This document shows, piece by piece, positions 43,911-54,649 of a stretch of DNA of 64,000 nucleotides (the first letter of the stretch is position 1; every line of letters begins with the position of its first letter). The stretch lies in assembly GCA_031308135.1 (NCBI GenBank), contig JAHLJT010000631.1, forward strand, positions 198,769,126-198,833,125, given 5' to 3'. The position numbers and the translations under genes are program-made. Below the pieces are notes generated by a model, which had not been told where the DNA came from, made no database searches, and saw nothing but the letters and a program-made list of their open reading frames with translations. This stretch comes from Acheta domesticus (lineage: Eukaryota > Arthropoda > Insecta > Orthoptera > Gryllidae).

Positions 43911-44136
43911 CAAGATTTCTAACAAATCTCACACACGTGTGGATCGTAAGAAGTGAACCAATATCCACAACGTCGCAAAATTATAACGCTGTAGCACCAG
44001 ATACAGCACGCAAAGATACATACAACCGCATACAAGACGAGCTGCTGGTGTCCCAAAGTCACGTGACATACGACCACCTCATGTTGAAACCTGCGCAGTA
44101 GGGTCACGCGCACTCTAGTTGTATCTCTCCTCTATG

Positions 44137-44427
44137 GGCCTTCGGCCCTCGCGTTAACATAAAACATCCTTGAGTCTGTCCAACGCATAATTACCAACGC
44201 ATTTTATGCATTTAACCATTGTAATTCTCCATTACACATTCGCACCACACCGCACAATGCACAATGCAAGCACAAAGGCATCTTCCCGCTCCCTGAGTGA
44301 TCCGTTCCCGTGGTCCGCGCGAGTGAACCATGCGCAAGTGAACCGTGCGCCGTTGTTTTAGTGAGCCGAACCCATAGAGGAGGATATATCTCTCCTCTAT
44401 GGCCGAACCCTGTCCTTAAAATCAGTC
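44137..44427 (-). mobile_element. MITE family B, copy 4 (partial), with P-type scar at site A
   Basis: This is the inverted counterpart of 26859-27149. It ends at 44427 next to GTTAAAAG, the inverse of the CTTTTAAC duplication beside copy 1. The part beyond site B is missing: the sequence passes instead into the right end of the P-type element at 44136. Confidence 0.9.
44373..44401. other. 29 bp P-type excision footprint, site A (inverted copy)
   Basis: CATAGAGGAGGATATATC begins and CTCTCCTCTATG ends the scar. It is flanked by perfect GCCGAACC duplications (44365-44372 and 44402-44409), better preserved than in the left arm. The scar therefore predates the inverted duplication. Confidence 0.88.
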
Positions 44428-46122
44428 GTTAAAAGATCAGGTCTGAATCACATGTTTCTGGATCTATAACTACGTATATAAGAATATCTGCTCCTATTCA
44501 CTATCTAGTGGAAAGAATTTCCGTAGGTTTCTAATAATTTTTAATGGTGTTGTCAAAATAATTGACTATGTAGTTCAATAACTACGCGCACTAAAAATCA
44601 CCATTTAATCAGGATTAATAAAATGAATAAAATGTATAAATATGTAACTGTTGCTGTTATAAAATTTATATGAATTCCTAATGTAATTGTTTTAAGGTTC
44701 TTTCATAAATGTTGGGGCTAATTAAACTATTTTTAACTATTGAACATGAATTATCGCAAAAATACAGGTAATACACGCAAATATACGTATACTGCGAGCA
44801 AAACTGCCGACTTGACAGCTCCAGGCTGAGAGGGGAGAGGGGGTTCCGTTATCCAATCAGAGGCTTCAAATTGTGATTATGTCACCACAGAGTTGCCGAC
44901 GTTTACTAAGAAACAAATGAAATGTAATAGCGTGAAGAAACTGAAAATTGAAGAGGGCCGAGCGCCAGGAGGAGCGCTATTATTTGCTAGGTTATGCATC
45001 GTGTGTGCTGTTGTGTGACATCTAGTGTTAAAGGCTGATATACTTATGACACGATGTATATGTACATCCATCTTACGGGACATTTCTAATTTTCATCTTT
45101 ATGCCAATGCATTCAATAGGACGCCTCTTTGAAAACCTTGTAAATAACAGGCAAAGTCAGTAACTTCAAAGAGTCCTACATTTTGTTTTGTGAACGTTCT
45201 ATAAAAGATATATATTCAAACCAAGATGTCTTCCTTTTAGATACTTCTCTCTTATAAATCTTTCTTAATGAATACTATGCATATTCCTTCTTAAAACGCG
45301 TATCGCTGAACTTACTTTAATCTGCTTTTGCAAAAATGTTTCGTTATTGCTGGCTTTAGCAGGATTATAGTGTAAGGGACTGCGATAAAATTGTGTAACA
45401 GAATTTCATCAAATAAACTAGTGTCATTATTACATTTCTACCAAAAATACAATAAGTTGGACGTGTATGCATCAACAGCTGATCTGACGCAAGAACGAAC
45501 ATGTGTCTGCCGCCCGAGTAAGTGGCAACGTCGCTCTCCCCCACTCCCGGCTGTCAAGTCGGCAGAAGTTTTGTTCGCAGTATAGATTGTATTTTCCGTG
45601 CAAGAAAAGTGTCAAGCAGGCAAGCAGGCCTGACGAAACAAGATCACTCCCATCTTGTAAGGAAATGTTATGAGAGATACAATCCGACTTGAAACGGTGC
45701 GCGCGATGTTATTTCGTTCGTTATGTGTGTCATGCGTTCTAGCGTAAATGCTTTTTCCTACTTAATGTGCGTTAATAGACCACTTTGCCTAGTTTGTGAT
45801 ATGTTAAAGAGAATCGTGAATTCGAAATTGTAACGCGAAAGAATATAACTTGCTTGTGTGTGAGTGATGCCATTTAGGGCAAAGTTTAACTTTTTAAAAA
45901 ATATTCTTAAAATAATTTTGTTCTATTGGGAAACCGAAAAATTAATAAAATGTCAAAAAAATGTGGTTTGGGCGGCGATAGTTGGCAGCTGTCAAGAGTA
46001 TTGGCAAGTCCGAATAGCTAGCCGAGACTAAACGAAACAGAAAACTAATACGGGAAAGTCTATGCCATACTGTAGCACCACTAGTTTGGTATCAGGGGAC
46101 CCCAAAACGTGTATTTCCGTTT

Positions 46123-46570
46123 TCCGTATTATGTTGATATAAAACCTTTTTGTGCCAATTTTGCAACTTATAAAATTGATTGATTGATGATATTGTTTGA
46201 AACTTGTAATCCAAGTATTATAAACAATTTGTTTTGTGTTATAACATGAGATACAATTATAATTTTATGAACACAAACGCTAGATTTGTATGCCAAGAGC
46301 TATTTAAACAGCAATTTGATGGTTTCTACAATAGCAAATTATTCTTCTGTATCTGTATTGTACCTCTATGATCATGTAAGATGGTTTTCATAATAAATGT
46401 TATGAATACTATACGGAAAAAAGTTTGTTTTTAATAGTTGCCAATTTATTCTTCCCCTGCTCAAATTATTTTGTATTTTTTATATAGCGCGCAAATATCG
46501 GAGTACGTGATGTAATGGAGGTTATTATTTACATTGTATGCCCAAAAATCGAATACCGTGCAGTTAAGCC
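46123..46570. other. no gene recognised
   Basis: AT-rich DNA outside the inverted duplication without identifiable features. Confidence 0.4.
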
Positions 46571-46589
46571 AGCTGGTTCAGCGATCAAG

Positions 46590-46826
46590 AAGTATCTATT
46601 CTGGCCACAGAGTCCAGTGTTGTCGATTTAACTGCTGTACCTTATTGTAAATGGGGGGTGCCACACGAGTTCCCCTTCCTGTTCTATTTTCCTCCATGGA
46701 CACGTAATTAAAAACAGTTGACAGTTGTCCTTTGCTGCTTACATCAAGGGTTTCACCCAGTATCGAGGAGACAAAAGAGGCTCTAGAAGTTTCATTTTTA
46801 ATTTCATGGGACATTACCATGCTCAC
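46590..46826 (-). pseudogene. hAT/ZMYM1-like transposase fragment
   Basis: The - strand reads NETSRASFVSSILGETLDVS, then SKGQLSTVFNYVSMEENR. This matches the 'F..I.DET.D.S...QLS.V.RYV' block at the start of the RNase H-like catalytic region of TTF-type/ZMYM1-like hAT transposases, including the DET-like catalytic acid (here GET, so altered). Nothing else of the gene is visible. It is a fragment. Confidence 0.72.
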
Positions 46827-46949
46827 ACTTGAAATTTAATCAATCTGAATTCCTGGCGAGACGACGAAACACTGGAATTTTCCATATCATCCTTGTCAGT
46901 TTTATCAAATTTCATTATTTCACTTATATATTCCATGAAATTAAGGGTC

Positions 46950-47100
46950 ATCTGGTGACTCAGAGCAAAGTCGCTTGCCTTTCACCAAGGAGGTCCGGGT
47001 TCGATTCCCGTCGATCTCATGTGAAATTTGTTCCAACAGAAACAGTTTGACTGCTTCACAAGGTCCAACCCCTGTGAAGTGTCCTGAACCCTACCTACTA
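46950..47100 (+). mobile_element. tRNA-derived SINE
   Basis: GGTTCGATTCC at 46998-47008 is a perfect pol III B box, and TGGTGACTCAGA at about 46953 is a plausible degenerate A box at the right distance. No acceptor stem closes, so it is not a working tRNA gene. A second B-box-like piece (CGATTCCCGTCGATAATT) occurs at 47342. The 3' part (TTGACTGCTTCACAAGGTCC) is not tRNA-like, as expected for a SINE body. Confidence 0.7.
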
Positions 47101-47634
47101 AAATAAATTCTCTACTTGATGATCCACTATTTTCCTTATGGCTAGAAAATGCAAGCCCTTGTCTCCCAAAAAAGCATACAACACGAATGAAGTGTGACAG
47201 AATTTCCCTATTTTCCCTTATATCACTGTTATATTGCTTAACATAGCCTGTTGTCTATTTAAATAAAATTCTATCCTCATATTTTTCAAATATTTTTAAC
47301 TGTTTCTCAAGTGCTATAATTTGTCCATCGCACAACAATACGATTCCCGTCGATAATTATGTGAACACTGGATCGCATTGTGCGCGCCATTCCACGGCAC
47401 AGATGTGGATGGCAGTCACACACCCTTGTGCATTCAACCAGCACAATCCCTAACCTAAATTGGCAGCAAATATATAGTTGCTAAATGCATTAAAATAAGG
47501 TAAAAAACTTAAATAAAACGACAATGTTCATTAATTAATCTTGCTCTCTTACAAACACCGAAGGGAACAATGAAGGTTCGTAATACGACAGCTTTTTCGT
47601 AGACAAGCTGGATATAAACAGTGAGCTCTACACG

Positions 47635-47698
47635 TATACTTCGGTGTTTCTTTCTTAGCGCATGGGGGTGTGTCATCAAAATGGAATATCTGTCAAGT
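47635..47698 (+). mobile_element. foldback MITE family D, fragment
   Basis: TATACTTCGGTGTTTCTTTC to GGAATATCT matches the left arm of family D and then breaks off at GTCAAGTCGGCAGAAG, a motif also present in the inverted duplication (25.72 kb and 45.55 kb). Confidence 0.75.
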
Positions 47699-47934
47699 CG
47701 GCAGAAGATTTGCTCGCAGTATACAATATTATACAAAGGATCAAGAGTATAATGAATGTAAGAAATACAAATATTTTTCTTTCCTAATTTATTTTGTTAA
47801 CCAAGGTATTCACTATTTCAGTAATATTTTAGAATCCTATCGCTTTTTTTCACACGAATTATGTGCCAACTTGATTGACATAACCTTGAGATAATACACT
47901 GACCCTACACCTTGTGATAAGACACTGACAAACA

Positions 47935-48166
47935 ATACTTCGGTTTTTCTTTCTTGGCGGACGGGGGTTGTCAGTAAAATGGAATATCTCACGGTATTTC
48001 GTGTCGTTCTCCGTTGTGCCGTCAGGATTCGCATGATCGCGACTGTATCGAGCAGTGCTGGCGATCATACAATTCCTGGCGGCACAATGGCGAGCGACGC
48101 AAAATACCGTGAAATATTCCATTTTATTGACACACCTCCGTTGGCCAAGAAAGAAAAACCAAAGTA
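47935..48166. mobile_element. foldback MITE family D, full copy
   Basis: TACTTCGGTTTTTCTTTCTT begins it and AAGAAAGAAAAACCAAAGTA ends it. The interior shares CACGGTATTTCGTGTCGTTC and the CGACGCAAAATACCGTG counterpart. About 232 bp, no coding capacity. Confidence 0.9.
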
Positions 48167-49033
48167 TACGTATGGAAGTAAATTATAGAAGCCCTCTCGA
48201 GTTTTCAGATTTAATGATACGTTAATACTAGAGACGTTCTTCACAGTTCATGGGTGTGGTTGAAGTCAATTAATACAAACATTTTGTAATTTTGTAAGCA
48301 AGTAAAGAAATACAAAGCAATTAACTATACTAAAAAAATCTTCATATGAACACCGATTTATATCATTCGACCAACTAGAAATGATAAAACTTTTCTATTT
48401 TTTAAATTTTATTTCTATTTTATCATATTATTTCACATTTCTTCTTCGGTAGTAATTCACTTTGCCATAACCAATAAATTCACAAACATTTTACAAACTT
48501 TCACTAATACTTTGCCGATTTCTTGTGAAGCCTTTACTAGTATCCCAGGAATTGTAACCAATGAGCTTCGGACACCAGTTTGCGTCATAATAATCACGGG
48601 AATTTTACATGTACCCAAATTGTCACCTCGTTACAAGGCATTGAAACCGACTTATGAAGCATTTGTGCTATATATTGTATCTTGTACACCATCATCTTAT
48701 TTTTGGTTGTGTAATGATCTGGGATCATTCAGTGTTATTTAGAAATACGAAGATATTACTATAAAAGGTCTAGTAAAGTTGGACTGAGTATACAAAACTG
48801 GGGCAATTTATTGTAAACATACCATAGGATAAACTAGTGATGGCAGCGTCGCATGTAAATATTTATTTTTGACCATGGAAACGCCCGAAGGAAAATGAAT
48901 TCGCGCATCAACATTCGATGGCGCAAATTTAGAGAAGAATTTGAAAATTTATTTCATTAAAATCGGACAACGGGTTGCGTTGATTGAGCAATTTTTAGAA
49001 AATGCATATTCGACAAAAACGTCAAGTGAACAA
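48167..49033. other. no gene recognised
   Basis: AT-rich sequence. A small ORF at 48512-48742 has no recognisable domain. Confidence 0.4.
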
Positions 49034-50060
49034 AAATGAGTGTTACAATTTGTGACGTCATTCGAGACAAAATTAATGTTTTTTCAAGATTACGGCAAAA
49101 CGGAAGAATTGAATTATACTAGAAATTACGTGGCTGCAGAGGAGAATTTCGGGAAATTATGAATATAATACCGAAAATTTAGGACAATGGGGAAGAAGGT
49201 AAATAAAGTTTTTCAAATTCATAATTTGGCGTTGAAACCAAAACAATTGACGAAATGCGCGGTCATGGAAAGGAATATTAAGTAGTGAAATAAAAGTGTT
49301 TCGGCGTAATAAGACCCGGAAAGTCGGTTTGAAGAACAAAATAAGGGTAGTGAGAATTTTTAAGAACATGACGGAAAAAAACGAAACGGGCGAAATAAAA
49401 TTATTTCGTAAGTAACCAGACAGGGCAAGAATGACGGCGAGTTTGTTTTGTTCGAGTTCGAGACTATAAAAAGTCTTGACAATAATGGTCTTGAGATTCT
49501 AGCGAGAATTTTCATAGCACGCAGACGGTGTGTTAGTGGCTGCGATATTTTGGATTTTTTTAGTTTTACACGGAGATGTGAAATTACTTAGTGTACCACG
49601 GTATGTTCGTGGCTTCAATAATTTGAATTGTTAGGGTTTTTATACGGAGATGTTAGTGAATTTGGATATTTGAATAATTTCATTTTGTTAGTTTTTGCGT
49701 TGTACGACGATACAATTATCACAAAACTTTTTCGGAACTTTTAAAAGAACTTAGTTAAATGGTGTTTGCGGTACCTGAATAGACAGCCACAATAGCATTG
49801 GTTACTCCAATGCTTGCGTATTTTATTGCCGCGAAGAACTGCATTGAAACATTGCAAAGTTTTTAGAATGCGAGTGCGCGGTACGTCGCCGGTCGATTCG
49901 TGTGTTGGTAAGAGGCGGTGACACGAACCGGACAATTACGTTTGTGTCATCGATGGTGCGTGACGGCGTTGGTGACCGACAGGTCTGTTGGGAGCCAAGC
50001 AGCACCCAGGGAACAACGAATCTGGTGTCCAATGGTTGGAGCGCGCGGATTCGACAAACA
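49034..50060 (+). mobile_element. possible LTR and primer-binding site of a retrotransposon relic
   Basis: The block could be an LTR: it starts TGTTACA, ends GGGAACA near 50014, and has a TATA-type motif (GACTATAAAAAGTC) at about 49470. It is followed by TGGTGTCCAATGGTTGG at about 50023, which looks like a primer-binding site. No gag, pol or second LTR was found, so this is only a suggestion; plain unique DNA is the alternative. Confidence 0.3.
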
Positions 50061-50905
50061 GGAAAGTGAAATAATTTATTGGATTCTTTAAGGAGACAGA
50101 GTAAATTATTCAAGGCCAAGATTGTTGTAGTAGTAAAGAGTATAATAAATGGCCAGTAATATCAACCAAAAGAGCGTACGTATACAAAGTAAATGAAAGA
50201 AATCAGTATAAATTATGAAGTAATGAGAGTCAGTAAATGAGAGAAATCAGATTTCAGTATAAATGATTATTAATGTTATATTCAATGAATGCATTTTCTT
50301 TTTTGTGTTTATGTGTTATGTGTTTATGTTTATTTTGATGTGCGTAATGTGGACGAACATCGGAATTGAGTTCTGATTAATAAATGAATGGAAGCATAAT
50401 TGCCAACCATTTGCTATTGTCTCTCACACTGATGTTTTTTTTATTTAACTAGTTGATATCCTGACCACAACGGAGTCCATGTTTGGGGTCTTCCGTATGG
50501 AGCAGGTCACAGCCCACTAAAATAAATTTATGTGAAGAACTGCAAAGGGGGCCAACATAATGTATTAGTTATTGTTAATGTTATTTGTTATGTGATAATG
50601 AGTCTTCGCGTAGTTTAAAATGTAAATTACTTTAATGTTTATTATGAGCAATTGCATGCCTATTATTCATGTAATTTATCAAGTAAACAATATGCATTAT
50701 TATACTGTAAGTTATCTAATTGAATAAATAACTTAAATTAATGTAATTGTCTATATTAATCAAATAGGTTTATTTTTATCATATTATTTAGAAAGATAAT
50801 GTAAACTTATTATATTATTACAGGTTAATGAAATTAACTTCCTATAATTTTAATTAATTTCAAGACAGACTTTGCTTGATGCTTTATGTAAGTCTATAAG
50901 CAATA
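50061..50905. other. AT-rich DNA, no gene recognised
   Basis: Nothing supported beyond AT-rich sequence leading into the ATT microsatellite. Confidence 0.4.
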
Positions 50906-50907
50906 AA

Positions 50908-50908
50908 A

Positions 50909-50948
<40 letters not shown>
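50908..50948. repeat. (ATT)n microsatellite at the 3' end of the Dong-like element
   Basis: About a dozen ATT repeats directly follow the 3' end of the - strand retrotransposon, i.e. (AAT)n on its sense strand. Dong of Bombyx is known to insert in TAA repeats and to end in them. Confidence 0.92.
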
Positions 50949-50958
50949 TTCTTTTATT

Positions 50959-51630
50959 TCACTCCTTTTTAATGGAGGCCAACATCTTACTCCGGCACTG
51001 TGTAGCCAAAGGACGTAGAATTTCTGCATAACATCTTGCCCATTTACTCTCCCAGTATTCGTCGGACAATACTGCAGGTGTGATTACGGACAATACTGCA
51101 GGTGCGATTACGGACTTCTGGATGGTTATGTACACATCACGGTGCAAGTATAAGGTGTCAATACTGCTGTTCAATGTGTTGGGAATTTCACTTGTAGCGC
51201 CAATAACTACTGGTACCACTGTGACTTTTGCCATACCCCACATTGATTTGATTTCATCTGCCAATGGCAGATATTTATTATTTTTTTCCGTGTGTGTTTT
51301 CTTCAGATTGGCAGGTAGAGGTACTGCAATATCAAGGATGAAAGTTTTTCTTTCAGCCTTCAAAACTAGCACAATATCTGGAATGTTATTCGGGATTTGT
51401 TTATCCGTTTGTATTGGGTGGTTCCAGTAAAGTTTGCAACTTTCATCTTCTCTTATGGGTGGTGGTTCATAAGAGTAGTACGGCGCCTGCTTCTCATCTC
51501 CAAAATACTTTTGCCTGAGAGCCTGGTGTATTATCTTGGCCACACGATTGTGCCTGTCAAGGTATTGTTTTGGCGCTAAAACTGAGCATCCAGAAATAAT
51601 GTATCGATCCCCTCCTCTTTTTGTCCACAC
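50959..51630 (-). pseudogene. Dong/R4-like C-terminal restriction-like endonuclease
   Basis: The frame has HNRVAKIIHQALRQKYFG (linker after the Cys/His finger), then IPDIVLVLKAERKTFILDIA, the PD...D pattern of the restriction-like endonuclease of R2/R4-type LINEs. This domain nicks the target DNA to prime reverse transcription. A short tandem repeat (VIAPAVLSVITPAVLS) near the C-terminus is a local duplication. The Cys/His finger that should precede it falls at the stop near 51.64 kb. Confidence 0.8.
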
Positions 51631-51647
51631 ATTCTGCAGTTGGCATT

Positions 51648-53270
51648 TTATACGTTTTCACGCATGATATACTTGCAGTAAGCTCTCGTTGAGATTACCT
51701 GGTCTTGGATCGCCATGATGCCTTTCGTTTCCGCAAACAGGTTACCTGTTTGCAGGTAAGCCAAAGAAGCTTGCAGATTTATTTCAGTGCTTTCTAATGT
51801 GTTTTTGTAACGGCCGTGGAGGGCTTTACTCCTCCATTTTTCTAGTAGTTCGTTTGCGGGGATCTTCGAGGAAGGATCATACATTAAGTCGGAGAGTTTC
51901 AGAGGTTGGGCTCTGCGATCTGCCTTTATAATTGCAGTTATCCATTCACTGGATTTTGCCTTCTGGAGGAAGTAGTCTCTAAGATTTTCTACTTGCTTAT
52001 AATGCCTGGTCGTAGCACTAGGAATACCTCTGCCGCCCTCTGTCCGGGGCATATGGAACCGTTCAATTGAACTGTGAGGGTGGTGTGCTCTTGCTTTAGA
52101 AAATTCCTTCCTTGTTTTTATGTCAATGTTCTTCAGTTCAGTGTCGGTCCAATTTAGTATTCCAAAGGAATAAGTGAGTACTGAGGCTGCATATATGTTG
52201 ATTGCTTTCGCTGTATTGCGTGCACTCAACTCTGTCTTCAAAATGGCGCGCACCCTCTGGATGTAGTTATTACCCACCATTTCCTTGGCAAGTTTGTCTT
52301 CAACCCCTTTAGACTGCAAATATCCGAGATATTTGTAATTCTCTTTCTCGGCCATTCCTTTGATGGTGCCTGGCTCTTTATTTACTTCATATCCAGGATG
52401 TACAACCCATTCTCCTTTACTCATACAGCTAATTCTGCACCTGTCGAGGCCAAGTTTCATGTTCACGTCATTACTGAATTTTCCTACACATTCTAGGAGG
52501 CTGTGAAGATGACTTTTGTTTTCAGCATACACTTTCAAGTCATCCATATAAAAAAGGTGACTTACTTGTGCTCCTGTTTGTTCCAGCTTAAATCCCCTCT
52601 CCTGACGATTTAGCATCGATGTTAGTGGTTTCACAGCAAGACAAAACCACAAAGGACTGAGAGCGTCACCTTGGAAGATACCTGTCTTGATTTTAATATT
52701 CCCAAAGTGAACATCCGTTTTGCCAGTACTCAGTTGCAAGTTAGTACTCCAGTGATCCATTGCATATCTCAGGAATCCCTTTACATGATTCTCAACCCCA
52801 TAGATTTCCAACACTTCACTCATCCACGTGTGTGGGACACTGTCAAATGCTTTCTGATAGTCTATGTATGCGGTATACAATGATTCCTTTCTCTGTTTTA
52901 CAGTGTTGGTAATGATGGAATCTACTATCAATTGTTTCTTGCATCCTCGTGATCCTTTATGGCATCCCTTTTGTTCTTCATCCAATATTTTGTTGTTGTC
53001 TAGGTGATGGTATAATTTGCTGCTTATGATGGATGTGAGCAGCTTGTACAGTGTTGGGAGACATGTGATAGGGCGGTATTTTGCTGGATCAGTTCTGTCT
53101 GTGTTCTCTTTGGGGAGTAGGTAGGTGATCCCTTCTGTCATGAACAAAGGCATTGCCTGCGGGTCTTCCAATACACCAGTGTAACACTTGGCAAGATGTT
53201 TGTGGATTCCGGTGAATTTCTTTAACCAGAAATTTTGCAATCCGTCGGGTCCTGGTGCTTTCCAGTTCAA
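51648..53270 (-). pseudogene. Dong/R4-like reverse transcriptase
   Basis: A 540-codon open stretch starts at NWKAPGPDGLQNFW, the RT entry motif. It contains YRPITCLPTLYKLLTS, AYIDYQKAFDSVPHTWM (catalytic Asp, motif A), GIFQGDALSPLWFCLAV (motif B) and HLFYMDDLKVYAEN (motif C, YMDD). The thumb and connection to ISTRAYCKYI follow. This order and the QGDALSP signature are typical of R2/R4/Dong-type RTs. The stretch is long for a dead copy, so inactivation is recent. Confidence 0.9.
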
Positions 53271-53542
53271 TTTTTTGTCAGGGCTATTTTCACCTCTTCA
53301 CTGATTTTCCAATTTAACATTGTTTTCAATCTGGACATACGTTGCTTTTCAGCCCTCTGCCATTCTGCCTTTTTGTGTTCAACAGATTCACCTCACACAT
53401 TTTGCCAGAAACTGAAAGCGTCTTCGGCCTTGGGTGCGATGTCTCTGTCTGTTTCTATATTGGATGCTGTAGACCTTAGTTTTCTGAAGAAGTTCTTTTG
53501 GTTGTTTCTAAACTGGTTGTTGCCTCTACGACGTGCCTCACT

Positions 53543-54406
53543 TTATCGGTAACGTTTTAACCTCTTCGCAAGTGCAGCAAGCCTTTGTTTTTGAGTGTCC
53601 AATACCGTGTCCAGTCCAGTCTTCTCCTGTGTCTTAAGGCGTTCCAAGATAATTGCTCCAGCTCTCCTAACTTTAGATGAAGCATTCGGTTTTGCGTATT
53701 GGGTCAGTATGCCAATATTCCCTCTGATCTGTTCAATCTTGGAACATAGTCTTCTCTCCCATGGTGGAGTGTTGGGATTTTTCTTCCGTACTGGCTTTGT
53801 ACTACTGACGTGTTGCCCATTAAGAATGAGAACTGTCATTGCTCCTATGTATGTCAGGGTATTCAAGTCATCTAGTGAGCTTTCATCTTTTAACTGATCA
53901 GTTATTATGCGGTTGACATTGCTGATGATGCCTTTTGTATCTGGTTTAAAGATAATTTTTGGCAGCGTAGGTCTTAGGGTACAACAGATTCCTCCATACT
54001 TTACACAGTTGGTTTGAAAGACATCTTCCTCCTCCTTTTTGTGAAGTGCAAGGGCTTCCGTAACACTATCTTGATGTTCTTCATTCTCATCTCTGGTATC
54101 CGTCTTCTCTACCATGCCCAATTCTACAGCTACTTCCTCCTTGATCGCATTGATTCTGTCCGCAGCTATTCTCTTGTTCGTAAATATTGATCTACGTTGA
54201 TCTCTGACATTCTGCACTATCTTACGGCGTAAGCTGGGATACTTCTCTGTAACTAATCTATGTAGTTCGGTAGTGAATGGATCTTTCGATGTCTCTAGTT
54301 TAGTCAATCTATAGTAGCACCGCATCACATATTCGTTCATTTCTTCTGTCCACATGGTACGTTGCCTTGTTGACGGGACGAGAGTCGTGGGCTCGGGAGT
54401 ACACAC
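53543..54406 (-). pseudogene. Dong/R4-like N-terminal region with Myb-like motif
   Basis: TMWTEEMNEYVMRCYYRLTK near the start is a Myb/SANT-like helix often seen at the N-terminus of Dong/R4-like insect ORFs. A charged, coiled-coil-like tail (KVRRAGAIILERL to LKRYR) precedes the TAA. The open frame extends upstream of the first ATG, so the true start is not clear. It joins the RT through a region with two stops and a frameshift. Confidence 0.7.
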
Positions 54407-54649
54407 TCCAGCAACACTTCCCCCATCGTTTACCCTTATAGTCTAGGCCTTGTATTGGGCCGCACTAGATTCGCAATATGGCAGCTAAAAGGATTTCCTG
54501 TCGGAATTGCCAACTTATGAAACAATCATTCCGATCAACTCTCTCGCTTTTGTTTCCTTTGTTGTCATTCACTTCTCGCGCGGTTGAAGAGTTCACAGTA
54601 CAATAATGTTTGTCTCGTTTTTCATTAAAATTAAACAAGATTTTCATCT

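Larger units (their letters stand above)
41093..44136 (-). mobile_element. 3.04 kb P-type DNA transposon encoding a THAP/coiled-coil protein
   Basis: The left end is CATAGAGGAGAGATATACTA followed by GAGTGCGC. The right end, on the other strand, is CATAGAGGAGAGATACAACT followed by AGAGTGCGC, so near-identical inverted repeats of about 29 bp start with CA, as in known P elements. Scars of the same ends elsewhere have 8 bp target duplications. On the - strand it carries a spliced THAP zinc finger and coiled coil, the first two modules of P transposases. The left 1.7 kb (41.1-42.84 kb) shows no RNase H-like or GTP-binding domain; it contains a family A segment at 42.11-42.31 kb. It is most likely an internally deleted, non-autonomous copy. 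Confidence 0.88.
44137..46122 (-). repeat. right arm of the 2 kb inverted duplication
   Basis: This arm mirrors 25163-27149 with very few differences. It starts exactly at the P-type terminus and ends at CGTGTATTTCCGTTT, where the two flanks diverge. XRCC2 and about 17 kb lie between the arms. Confidence 0.95.
50949..54600 (-). mobile_element. Dong/R4-like non-LTR retrotransposon, nearly full length, dead
   Basis: A - strand element with three modules in the order of single-ORF LINEs bearing a restriction-like endonuclease: Myb-like N-terminus (53.5-54.4 kb), reverse transcriptase (51.65-53.27 kb) and C-terminal endonuclease (50.96-51.63 kb). It ends in (AAT)n rather than poly(A). The coding region is broken by a TAA near 53542, a TGA near 53396, a frameshift in an A-run near 53277 and a stop near 51647. 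The 5' boundary near 54.5 kb is approximate. Confidence 0.85.

Noticed and set aside
25163..46122. A 21 kb giant transposon with 2 kb terminal inverted repeats (Maverick-like)
   Set aside because: The interior holds XRCC2 and many nested elements but no polymerase, integrase or capsid genes. The inner edges are at a P-type terminus, and no target duplication flanks the outer edges.
46998..47008. tRNA gene
   Set aside because: A perfect B box is present but no cloverleaf with a closing acceptor stem; better explained as a SINE head.
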